Below are positions 7,892-15,037 of a stretch of 64,000 nucleotides of DNA, one piece after another; the stretch's first letter is position 1; every line of letters starts with the position of its first letter. The DNA comes from Candidatus Aminicenantota bacterium (GTDB lineage Bacteria; Acidobacteriota; Aminicenantia; Aminicenantales; Saccharicenantaceae), in the NCBI GenBank assembly GCA_026393975.1, contig JAPKZD010000018.1, positions 62,001-126,000 of the forward strand, given 5' to 3'. The notes beneath the pieces are model-generated. The model was not told the origin of the DNA and made no database searches. It saw nothing but the letters and a program-made list of their open reading frames with translations. Both the position numbers and the translations under genes were made by a program.

Positions 7892-9090
7892 GTTTCCAGA
7901 TCCCCATCGGTCCCCAGCACCCGGCCCTCAAGGAGCCGATCAGCCTGCGCATGACCGTCGAGGGGGAGGTCATCACGGACGTCGACATGCGCCTCGGCTA
8001 CAATCACCGCGGCATGGAGAAGCTGGCCGAGGAGAAATCCTGGCTCCAGAACATCTACGTCACCGAGCGCATCTGCGGCATCTGCTCCCATTCCCACGCC
8101 ACCTGCTACGTTCAGGGCGTGGAGAAGCTCATGGAGCTCGCGCCGCCCCGGCGCGGCCTTTATATCCGCTACCTCGTCGCCGAGCTCGAGCGCGTCCACA
8201 GCCACCTCCTCTGGCTCGGCGTCGCCGGCCACGAGGCCGGTTTCGATTCGTTCTTCATGTACACCTGGCGCGACCGCGAGATCGTCATGGACCTCCTGGA
8301 GATGATCTCCGGCAACCGCGTCCACTACGCCATCAACACGCTCGGCGGCGTGCGCCGTGACATCGACGAGGGCCAGAAGGCCAAGATCCTGGAAGGCGTC
8401 GCCACGCTGAGAAAGCGGAGCGAATATTATTTCTACATCGGCGCCAACGAACCGAGCTTCGTCGCCAGGATCGCCGGCGTCGGTTATCTGTCCAAGGAAT
8501 CGGCCATCGCCCTCTGCGCCGTCGGCCCCGTCGCCCGGGCCTCGGGCGTCGCCCGCGACGTCCGCAAGGATGACCCGTGCGCCGTCTACGGGGAGCTCGA
8601 CTTCGAGGTGGCGACGGCCGACACTTGCGACGTCCTCGGGCGGGTCGTCGTCCGGGTCAAGGAGTTGCTCGAGTCCTACAAGCTCATCGAGCAGATGGTC
8701 AAGGGCCTGCCGGCCGGCGACATCGCCGTCAAGGCCCCGCGCAAGGCCAAGCCCGGCGAGGTCGTCAGCCGCTACGAGGCGCCCCGGGGCGAGAACATCC
8801 ATTACATCAAGGCCAACGGGACGGACAAGCCCGAGCGCCTGAAGGTCCGGGCCCCCACCCTGGCCAACTACCCGGCCACAGTGGAGATGCTCCGGAAGGG
8901 CTTCATCGCCGACATCCCGCTCATCTTCGCCGCCATCGACCCCTGCATCTGCTGCGCCGAACGGACCGTCACCCTGGTCGCCGCCGGAAGCGGTGAGGAG
9001 TCGGTCGTCCGGATGAGCGATCTGCGCCGGCAGGCGCTCGCCCGGCATCAAAACGCTCCCGTGAAAAGGAATGCGGTATGGCCGTTGTGA
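7888..9090 (+). CDS. [NiFe]-hydrogenase group 4 large (catalytic) subunit
   Basis: A 400-residue NuoD/HycE-C/EchE-type protein. Both metal-binding motifs are intact: RICGICSHSH near residue 62 and DPCICCAER near residue 351. All four cysteines that bind nickel and iron are therefore present, unlike in complex I NuoD or the 'Ehr' proteins. After DPCxxCxxR a tail of about 40 residues follows, comparable to the HycE tail removed by HycI; a protease of that type is encoded at the end of the operon. The protein should catalyse H2 formation or oxidation at the base of the peripheral arm. It starts inside the nuoC-like gene with the ATGA overlap. Confidence 0.95.
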   Translation: MSFQIPIGPQHPALKEPISLRMTVEGEVITDVDMRLGYNHRGMEKLAEEKSWLQNIYVTERICGICSHSHATCYVQGVEKLMELAPPRRGLYIRYLVAELERVHSHLLWLGVAGHEAGFDSFFMYTWRDREIVMDLLEMISGNRVHYAINTLGGVRRDIDEGQKAKILEGVATLRKRSEYYFYIGANEPSFVARIAGVGYLSKESAIALCAVGPVARASGVARDVRKDDPCAVYGELDFEVATADTCDVLGRVVVRVKELLESYKLIEQMVKGLPAGDIAVKAPRKAKPGEVVSRYEAPRGENIHYIKANGTDKPERLKVRAPTLANYPATVEMLRKGFIADIPLIFAAIDPCICCAERTVTLVAAGSGEESVVRMSDLRRQALARHQNAPVKRNAVWPL

Positions 9091-10049
9091 GAACACTCCT
9101 TTATCTCGTCGTCTACCCCGGACTTCTCTTCCTCTTCGTCTATTCGACCTTCTGCGAGTGGTTCGACCGCAAGGTCTACGCCAGGCTCCAGAACCGGATG
9201 GGCCCGACCCACACGGGCCGGTTCGGGCTCCTCCAGCCCATCGCCGACTTCTTCAAGCTCATGGCCAAGGAGGACATCGTCCCCGAGGCCGCGGACAAGC
9301 GTCTCTTCAGTATCCTGCCGGTCGTCGGCCTGGCCGTCGTCGCGACGGCGGGGCTGCTGCTCCCCGTCTGGAACTTCGACCTGGCCAACCCCGGCCTGAC
9401 GTCGTTTTCCGGCGACATCATCGTCGTCCTCTACCTCCTCAGCCTGCCGACGCTCATCCTCTTCCTGGCCGCCTGGGCCTCGACCAACCCCTTCGCCACG
9501 ATCGGCGGCGCCCGCGTCCTGACCATGTTCTTCGGCTACGAGGTCCCGCTCTTCCTGGCCGTCCTGAGCCCGGCCATCCTGGCCGACTCCTGGCGCCTGG
9601 CCGAGATCGCGGCCTTCTACCAGGCGAAGCCCCTCCTCCTCCTGACGAACCTGCTGGGCTTCATCGTCGCCGTCATCGCCGTCCAGGCCAAGCTCGAGCG
9701 GACCCCCTTCGACATCCCCCACGCCGAGACGGAGATCGTCGGCGGGACGTTCACCGAATATTCGGGGAAGAAACTGGCCCTCTTCCGCCTGACCTTCGAC
9801 ATCGAGCTCGTCGTCTCGAGCGGCCTCCTCGCGGCCGTCTTCCTGGGCGGTTTCCCCGGCGGCGCGGTCGTCGGGTTCCTCCATTTCGTGGTCAAGACGC
9901 TCTTCGTCATCTTCCTCCTATCCCTTCTCCGGGCACTGACTTCGCGGATACGCATCGACCAGGTCGTATCCTTCGCCTGGAAATACCTGGCCCCGCTGGC
10001 CGTCCTCCAGCTCCTTGTCACCATCCTCCTGAAGGGATTGCTGTCATGA
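9078..10049 (+). CDS. NuoH-like membrane anchor subunit (MbhM/EchB/HycD family)
   Basis: A 323-residue integral membrane protein with about eight helices. Family landmarks are RKVYARLQNRMGPTHTGRFG near residue 36, DFFKLMAKEDIVP, and the loop LERTPFDIPHAETEIVGG near residue 212. The last carries the acidic residues that line the quinone or proton pathway in NuoH. It overlaps the catalytic-subunit gene by 13 bases and has AAGGA in front of its ATG. It anchors the hydrogenase module to the pumping arm. Confidence 0.95.
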   Translation: MAVVRTLLYLVVYPGLLFLFVYSTFCEWFDRKVYARLQNRMGPTHTGRFGLLQPIADFFKLMAKEDIVPEAADKRLFSILPVVGLAVVATAGLLLPVWNFDLANPGLTSFSGDIIVVLYLLSLPTLILFLAAWASTNPFATIGGARVLTMFFGYEVPLFLAVLSPAILADSWRLAEIAAFYQAKPLLLLTNLLGFIVAVIAVQAKLERTPFDIPHAETEIVGGTFTEYSGKKLALFRLTFDIELVVSSGLLAAVFLGGFPGGAVVGFLHFVVKTLFVIFLLSLLRALTSRIRIDQVVSFAWKYLAPLAVLQLLVTILLKGLLS

Positions 10050-10477
10050 AACTAGCGGTCTTCCTCCCCGAGCTCCTCCGCCACCTTTTCAAGAAACCCG
10101 CTACGGTCGACTACCCCTTCAAGAAGCTCGCGGTCCCGGCGGATTTCCGCGGCACGCCCTACCTCAGCCCGGAGATGTGCATCGTCTGCCGGGCCTGCGA
10201 GCGGGACTGCCCGGCCGAGGCCATCGAGATCTCCTCGGTCAACGAGGCCGAGAAGCGCTTCAAGATGATCATCCACAACGACCGCTGTATTCACTGCGCC
10301 CAGTGCGTCGACTCCTGCCCGACGACCCCAAAGGCCATGAAGATGGACAGCCTGTTCGAGCTCGCCGACGACGACCGCCACAAGCTGAAGAAGGACTGGG
10401 TCTACGTCCGGGCCGTGCTCAAGCCCAAGGCGGCGGCGCCGGCGACCCCGCCGCCGGCGGCCGAGCCGAAGGCCTAA
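10046..10477 (+). CDS. NuoI-like 2x[4Fe-4S] ferredoxin subunit
   Basis: A 143-residue protein; I took ATG 10046 (ATGA overlap with the nuoH-like stop) rather than the 468-residue track frame, whose extra N-terminus is out-of-frame shadow. Two cluster motifs are present: CIVCRACERDCP near residue 48 and CIHCAQCVDSCP near residue 83. The C-terminus is an Ala/Pro-rich tail (AAAPATPPPAAEPKA). It would carry electrons from a soluble donor, probably ferredoxin, to the small subunit. No NuoE/F/G genes lie nearby, so NADH is not the obvious donor. Confidence 0.93.
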   Translation: MKLAVFLPELLRHLFKKPATVDYPFKKLAVPADFRGTPYLSPEMCIVCRACERDCPAEAIEISSVNEAEKRFKMIIHNDRCIHCAQCVDSCPTTPKAMKMDSLFELADDDRHKLKKDWVYVRAVLKPKAAAPATPPPAAEPKA

Positions 10478-10565
10478 ACCCCCCCGCGCCCCGGCCGGGA
10501 CGACCACGCCCTTCCCTGCAGGGCGCCGTCTTGCGGGCGGGCGCGGGAAGTCCTACAATCAAGCC

Positions 10566-11060
10566 ATGGAATCCTGGGAGCGAGTTCTCCGGCGGGAGAT
10601 CCGCCGGTCCGCCCGCGTCGCCGTCGTCGGTGTCGGGAACGTCGGCAGGGGCGATGACGCCGCCGGGGCCTTCGCCGCCCGGGCCCTCCTTGCCGGGCCC
10701 GGCATGTTGCCGGCGAAGGCCCTCGTCATTCCCGCAGAAGAAGCCCCCGAAAATTTCACGGGCGTCATCCGGGCGTTTTCGCCCGACCTCGCGGTCCTCG
10801 TCGACTCCGCCGCGGCCGGGCGGCCGCCGGGTGCGGTCTTTCTCGTCGACCCCGCCGAGGTCGCCGACGAGGACGTTTCCACCCACCGCGTTCCCCTGAC
10901 GCGTCTCGCCCGCTATATCCGAGAGACGATGGACTGCCGGGTCTTAATCCTGGGAATAGGGCCCTCCTCGTTCGCGGAGGGGGCGCCGGTCTCTCCGGTT
11001 GTCGGCCGGGCCGTCCGGAGGGTCGCCGCCGCCCTCAGGGGCGCCCTCGACGCTGACTAG
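10566..11060 (+). CDS. hycI: Hydrogenase maturation protease (HycI/HyaD family)
   Basis: A 164-residue member of the M52 peptidase family, which removes the C-terminal tail of the NiFe large subunit after nickel insertion. The opening VAVVGVGNVGRGDDAAG matches the family signature GxGNxxxGDDGxG, with its metal-binding aspartate. A second expected acid is in LAVLVDSA, and the terminal GIGPSSFAEGAPVSP matches the closing family block. Its place as last gene after the hydrogenase subunits supports the role. A gap of 88 bases separates it from the ferredoxin-subunit gene. The symbol is by homology class; HypA-F factors are not in the window. Confidence 0.85.
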   Translation: MESWERVLRREIRRSARVAVVGVGNVGRGDDAAGAFAARALLAGPGMLPAKALVIPAEEAPENFTGVIRAFSPDLAVLVDSAAAGRPPGAVFLVDPAEVADEDVSTHRVPLTRLARYIRETMDCRVLILGIGPSSFAEGAPVSPVVGRAVRRVAAALRGALDAD

Positions 11061-11079
11061 GGGATCGACAGCGGCCGGG

Positions 11080-12177
11080 TCAGATCTTCATCGGCATCAG
11101 GACGTAGATGTTGACGATGCCTTCCTCGCCCTCCGGCTTGAGCAGGACGGCGCTGTTCTCGTCCTTGATCTCGAAGACGACCCGTTCGGACGCGACCGAC
11201 GTGAGGAAGTCGAGCAGATACTGGGCGTTGAACCCGATCTCCAGGTCCTGGCCCTTGTATTCGACGGTCAGCCTGTCGCGCGCCTCTCCGATCTCGGGGT
11301 TGGAGGAAAATAACCTCATCCGATTCTTCTCGATGGTGAACTTGATCCCCTTCGACCGCTCGGCCGAGAGGAGGGACACGCGCCGGATGGCGTTGGCCAG
11401 CTCTTCGCGCGAAACGGCCAGCCGGCCGGGGTTATCCTTGGGGATGACCGCCTGATAGTTGGGGAACTTACTGTCGATGATCCGGGAGATGAGGGTCCTC
11501 CGGCCGACCTTGAAGAAAAGGTTGTGCTCGTCGAGGTCGAACTCGACGGTTTCGTCCTCGAATTTTCTGATCTCGTTGAGCGTCTTCTTGGCCACGATGA
11601 CGCTGATGTCCTGGTCGAGTTTCAGCCCGTCCTGGGCCTTTTTCGTGTAGGCCAGGCGGTGCCCGTCCGTACTGACGAGTTCGATCTGCCGGTTTTTGAG
11701 CGAAAGCTGGGCTCCGTTGAGATAATACCTCTGCTCCTGGGTAATCGCGTAGTAAACCCGGTCGATCATGTCGTTGACATCCTTCAACGCCAATTTGATG
11801 CCTTTCTCGAATTTCGGTTCCGGGACCTGGGGATAATCCTCTTTGGGTAGACACAGGATCTTGAACTCGCTGTCCCCCGCCTTGATCTCGATGTTGTCGC
11901 CAACCTTTTCCACCTGGACGGTCTGTCCTTCCGGCAGGGATTTGACGATCTCGAAGATCTTCTTGCCGTTGACCGTGATCGCCCCGGCTTTATCGATGGC
12001 CGCCTCGAGATGCGTCCTCAGCCCGACCTCAAGGTCGGTTCCCGTCAGTTCGATGTCCGACGCCGAGACGTTCATCAGGATGTTGGCCAGGATGGGCATG
12101 GTGTTCCGTTTTTCGACGATCCCCTGGAGGAGTTGCAGCTCTTCCAGAAACGCTTCTTTGGGGAGTGAGAATTTCAT
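11080..12177 (-). CDS. dnaN: DNA polymerase III beta subunit (sliding clamp)
   Basis: A 365-residue protein of normal clamp length beginning MKFSLPKEAFLEELQLLQGI. It shows the domain-1 stretch MPILANILMNVSASDIELTGTDLEVG and the C-terminal closure ending in YVLMPMKI. It forms the ring that tethers the replicase. It lies downstream of dnaA on the same strand with a 127-base AT-rich gap. It converges with hycI, leaving 19 bases between the two stops. recF and gyrB, which often follow dnaN, are absent; the hydrogenase operon is there instead. Confidence 0.97.
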   Translation of the reverse strand: MKFSLPKEAFLEELQLLQGIVEKRNTMPILANILMNVSASDIELTGTDLEVGLRTHLEAAIDKAGAITVNGKKIFEIVKSLPEGQTVQVEKVGDNIEIKAGDSEFKILCLPKEDYPQVPEPKFEKGIKLALKDVNDMIDRVYYAITQEQRYYLNGAQLSLKNRQIELVSTDGHRLAYTKKAQDGLKLDQDISVIVAKKTLNEIRKFEDETVEFDLDEHNLFFKVGRRTLISRIIDSKFPNYQAVIPKDNPGRLAVSREELANAIRRVSLLSAERSKGIKFTIEKNRMRLFSSNPEIGEARDRLTVEYKGQDLEIGFNAQYLLDFLTSVASERVVFEIKDENSAVLLKPEGEEGIVNIYVLMPMKI

Positions 12178-12200
12178 TTTGCCACCTCTCGAACCGGATT

Positions 12201-12281
12201 CCTTATATTCTTATTATTTATTTCATAAAGATAACTAAAATCAAGAAGAGAAATAAGAAAGTCCTCTGGAAATGTGCATAT
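12201..12281. other. Candidate DNA unwinding element in the dnaA-dnaN gap
   Basis: By hand count, positions 12201-12260 contain only 11 G or C in 60 (82 % AT), in a genome of about 65 % GC. Just beside it, at 12273-12281, is TGTGCATAT, one mismatch from an inverted DnaA box (TGTGNATAA). The position matches the B. subtilis type bipartite origin, where the unwinding element lies between dnaA and dnaN. Function is inferred. Confidence 0.5.
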
Positions 12282-12304
12282 CTCCCCGAACACGTTGATA
12301 ATCC

Positions 12305-13636
12305 TCATTGGATGAAGGCCAAGAGACTGTTGATCTCTTTGTTGAATTCCGGATCGTCCGTCCGAAGCTTGTCTATCTTGCGGACGCTGTAGATGACCGT
12401 CGTGTGGTGTTTTCCACCGAATTTCTTGCCGATTTCGGGAAGGGACGACTTGGTCAATTCCTTGGCCAGGTACATGGCGATCTGGCGGGGAAAGGCTATC
12501 TTGGGGGAGTTGTTCTTCGACTTGAGCTGGGAAGGTTTTATTTTGAACTTGTGGCAGATGAGTTTCTGGATCTTTTCCACAGTGACGATCGTCGTCGACG
12601 AGTCGAGAAGGCCCTTGAGAGCTTCCTTGGTCAGGTCCAAATCGATCTTTTCGCCTTTGAGCGAGGCGAATGCGATGACCCGCCTCAGGTAGCCCTCGAG
12701 CTCCCGGATGTTGGACTGGACCTTGTCGGCGATGTAGAGGGCTACGCTCTCGGGAAGGGAGACCGCCTCGGCCTCCGCTTTTTTCTTGAGGATGGCGATG
12801 CGGGTCTCGATGTCCGGTGGCTTGATGTCGGCGATGAGGCCCCATTCGAACCGGGACCGGAAACGCTCCTCGAGATGGGGGATCTCCTTGGGCGGGCAGT
12901 CGCTCGAGATGACGATCTGCTTCTGGCTGTCATAAAGGTGGTTGAAGGTGTGGAAAAATTCCTCTTTCGTCCGCTCGCGGCCGGAGAGGTAGTGGATGTC
13001 GTCAATCAACAAAACGTCGACGCTCCGGTATTTCTCGCGGAACTCGAGGACCTTGCCGTACTGGAGGTGGTTGATGAGGTCGTTCATGAATTTTTCGGTG
13101 GTGACGTAGAGGATCTTGTTCCGCTCGTTCTGCTGGAGGCTGAAGTGGCCGATGGCGTTCATGAGATGGGTCTTGCCGAGGCCCGCCCCGCCGTAGATGT
13201 AGAGAGGGTTGTAGGACTTGGCCGGGTTCTTGGCCACGGCCAAGGCGGCCGCGTGGGCGAACTGGTTGCAGCTGCCGACGACGAAGTTCTCGAACGTGTA
13301 GTTGGGGTTGAGGTTCGGATTAATGGACTGGCCCTGCTTGGTCTTCCTCTCGTCCGGCGATCGCCTCATGAACGACGACGGCGTGTCGTCGTGGATGTAG
13401 CGGACGTCAAAGGTTTTGCCGAAGAGGTCCCGCGAACATTCGTTGATGATGTTCGAGTAATGGAAGGACAGCCAGTCGCGGAAATAGGAATTTGGGACCT
13501 TGATGTACAAACAATCCTGTTCCTGGCCGATGAAGGTTGTCGGGTCGAACCAGGTCTCGAACGAGTTGGGATCGACCTTGGTTTCGACGGCGCGGAGGAT
13601 TTGAATCCAAAGGTTTTGATTTTCTTTAGGTTCCAT
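12305..13636 (-). CDS. dnaA: Chromosomal replication initiator protein DnaA
   Basis: A 443-residue DnaA. The start MEPKENQNLWIQILRAVE is internal to the longer track frame; the upstream residues are translated promoter and DnaA boxes. Domain III has Walker A GGAGLGKTHLMNA and Walker B VDVLLIDDIHYL. The domain IV DNA-binding signature is KHHTTVIYSVRKID. A short variable domain II separates domain I from the ATPase. Preceding it are three DnaA boxes and a good promoter, so autoregulation is likely. Confidence 0.97.
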   Translation of the reverse strand: MEPKENQNLWIQILRAVETKVDPNSFETWFDPTTFIGQEQDCLYIKVPNSYFRDWLSFHYSNIINECSRDLFGKTFDVRYIHDDTPSSFMRRSPDERKTKQGQSINPNLNPNYTFENFVVGSCNQFAHAAALAVAKNPAKSYNPLYIYGGAGLGKTHLMNAIGHFSLQQNERNKILYVTTEKFMNDLINHLQYGKVLEFREKYRSVDVLLIDDIHYLSGRERTKEEFFHTFNHLYDSQKQIVISSDCPPKEIPHLEERFRSRFEWGLIADIKPPDIETRIAILKKKAEAEAVSLPESVALYIADKVQSNIRELEGYLRRVIAFASLKGEKIDLDLTKEALKGLLDSSTTIVTVEKIQKLICHKFKIKPSQLKSKNNSPKIAFPRQIAMYLAKELTKSSLPEIGKKFGGKHHTTVIYSVRKIDKLRTDDPEFNKEINSLLAFIQ

Positions 13637-13649
13637 AGGTGCTGCTATT

Positions 13650-13681
13650 TTTTCCACAGATTTTTCCACATCTGTGGAAAA
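13650..13681. promoter_or_regulatory. oriC: DnaA-box cluster upstream of dnaA (oriC part)
   Basis: Three copies of TTTTCCACA, one mismatch from the consensus TTATNCACA, lie at 13650-13658, 13662-13670 and, inverted, 13673-13681. The last two form a perfect palindrome with a two-base spacer. They sit between the dnaA promoter and its ATG, fitting both origin function and repression of dnaA. Confidence 0.7.
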
Positions 13682-13721
13682 TCCTCTCCCGGGAACAGGT
13701 TGGACCGGGGGAGGCCTGGCA

Positions 13722-13750
13722 ATCATAGCACCACGGGGAGGTCATTTCAA
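13722..13750 (-). promoter_or_regulatory. dnaA promoter
   Basis: On the minus strand TTGAAA is followed after 17 bases by TATGAT, a good sigma70-type promoter. Its transcript would begin near 13715 and cross the DnaA-box cluster before reaching the dnaA ATG at 13636. Confidence 0.65.
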
Positions 13751-14031
13751 GCTTTTTTTTAGGGGAAAACGGTATTTCGGGGCTGTCGCGGAAGGCCCCG
13801 GTCTGCGGCGCCTGAAAAGCGCTTCCGGAGGTCCCCGGCGGGCTCGAAAAACGGCCGAAAAGAGGCCTCGGGCGAGGCCCCCGCCGGACGGGGAAAACCG
13901 TTCGTTTTTACGCGCTTAGCCAAGGGACGAGCCTTCGCGGCGGAAGTGGACCCCCAGGCTTTGCAGTCCTCAGGCGCGAAGCGAATGAGGGCGGGCAAGG
14001 CCGGGGCCCGGGCCGCTGAGGACGGATCGGG
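13751..14031. other. Non-coding stretch between the dnaA promoter and the lipoprotein gene
   Basis: About 280 bases without a credible gene. A short perfect inverted repeat (GGCCTCG and CGAGGCC around GG) lies at 13864-13879. A run of A/T follows the dnaA promoter at 13751-13761. I see no tRNA or SRP RNA signature in it; overlapping ORFs such as 13908..14123 look like shadows. Confidence 0.5.
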
Positions 14032-14709
14032 TCAGCGCCGGAGGAGGGGCCTTGCCTCGATCGTCGGGGCGCCGAAAAGGACCGGGAAAAGGCGGGCCCG
14101 GATACGGTCGGCGAGCTCGGCAAAAGCGAACTCGGCCGGTTTATCGAGGTCGATGTACTCCCGTTCCTCGCGGAAGGTTGTTTTATAAAGGGCTTCGCCG
14201 GTCGCGGCGGAAACGACGGAGAGGTCGACCGAGAGGATCCAATGGCGCTGTTCGATGAGGCCGCGGTGGTCGACGTTGAACGGGCCGTCCACGGGAAGAT
14301 TTATTTTCTTCAGGGCCTTGAGGGTCCGGCCGACGAGCCCGGCCGAGCCGGTGAGGAAGACCGCCCGTTCGCGGCCGGCTGCCGCCTGTTTCCAGAACGC
14401 CGGGTCGTCCGCGGCGGCCTTGCCGTCCCGGGAGAGATCCATGCGGGAGACCGTGCCCTTGAAGGACCGGCCGAGTTCCGCCGCGAGATAACCCTGGAGT
14501 TCCCGGCCGAGCGCGAAATCCGGGGAAGGGGCGTCGTCGCGGAAATCTGTCACGATGATCTCGCTGAAGAGGCCGGCCGGAAGGACCGAAACGCCGGGGC
14601 GCTCCGCCGCGACGCCGTTCTCGAGGGTTTCCGAGGCGAGGGGCAGCCGGCATGCCGCGGCCAGGGGCAAAGAGAGAAAAACGAGAGCCAGAAAAATATT
14701 GGGTCTCAT
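14032..14709 (-). CDS. Putative lipoprotein of unknown function
   Basis: A 225-residue protein with a clear lipoprotein signal: MRPNIFLALVFLSLPLAAAC, where LAAAC is the lipobox and Cys20 the acylation site. The mature part contains SEIIVTDFRDDAPSPDFALG and a segment HWILSVDLSVVSAATGEALY. The latter resembles lipoproteins that assemble a periplasmic or outer-membrane beta structure (GNA1162/CsgG-like 'delta' folds), but I cannot name a family. It lies between the origin and rpmB and is transcribed divergently from rpmB. Outer-membrane location is inferred. Confidence 0.7.
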   Translation of the reverse strand: MRPNIFLALVFLSLPLAAACRLPLASETLENGVAAERPGVSVLPAGLFSEIIVTDFRDDAPSPDFALGRELQGYLAAELGRSFKGTVSRMDLSRDGKAAADDPAFWKQAAAGRERAVFLTGSAGLVGRTLKALKKINLPVDGPFNVDHRGLIEQRHWILSVDLSVVSAATGEALYKTTFREEREYIDLDKPAEFAFAELADRIRARLFPVLFGAPTIEARPLLRR

Positions 14710-14774
14710 GCCGGCCTCGAAGGAAAGTTACGCCTTTCGGACTTCCCGGTCAAGCGGAGACAAACGTTGCCAAC

Positions 14775-14803
14775 TTGCCTCGCGCCGGTTTTTATGGTAT
14801 AAA
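14775..14803 (+). promoter_or_regulatory. rpmB promoter
   Basis: TTGCCT, a 17-base spacer and TATAAA lie 34 bases before the rpmB ATG. The motif is a plausible sigma70-type promoter for a singly transcribed ribosomal-protein gene. Confidence 0.55.
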
Positions 14804-14836
14804 TTCGGCTCATCCTGAGACGAGAGAGATACGACC

Positions 14837-15031
14837 ATGCCGAAAACCTGTCATATCTGTAAAAAAGGCCCGATTTTCGGGCATAACGTCAGCCATTCCC
14901 ACAAGTCGTCCCCGAAAAAATGGAAGCCCAACCTTCAGCACGTCAAGGCCCAGACCCCGGCGGGCGGCGTGCGCCAGATCTGGGTCTGCACGAGATGCCT
15001 GCGATCGGGGAAAGTGGTCAAAGCGGCCTAA
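14837..15031 (+). CDS. rpmB: 50S ribosomal protein L28
   Basis: A 64-residue L28. It begins MPKTCHICKKGPIFGHNVSH and ends with WVCTRCLRSGKVVKAA. The two CxxC pairs (CHIC and CTRC) show it is the zinc-binding form. It is a single gene between a divergent lipoprotein gene and the convergent rel gene, whose stop lies only six bases away. Confidence 0.97.
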   Translation: MPKTCHICKKGPIFGHNVSHSHKSSPKKWKPNLQHVKAQTPAGGVRQIWVCTRCLRSGKVVKAA

Positions 15032-15037
15032 CCTCGT

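Noticed and set aside
12308-13762. 484-residue plus ORF opposite dnaA
   Set aside because: Antisense shadow; DnaA is certain on the minus strand.
13751-14031. Possible SRP or other small stable RNA next to dnaA
   Set aside because: I looked for the SRP apical GGAAG tetraloop arrangement and tRNA arms and found none.
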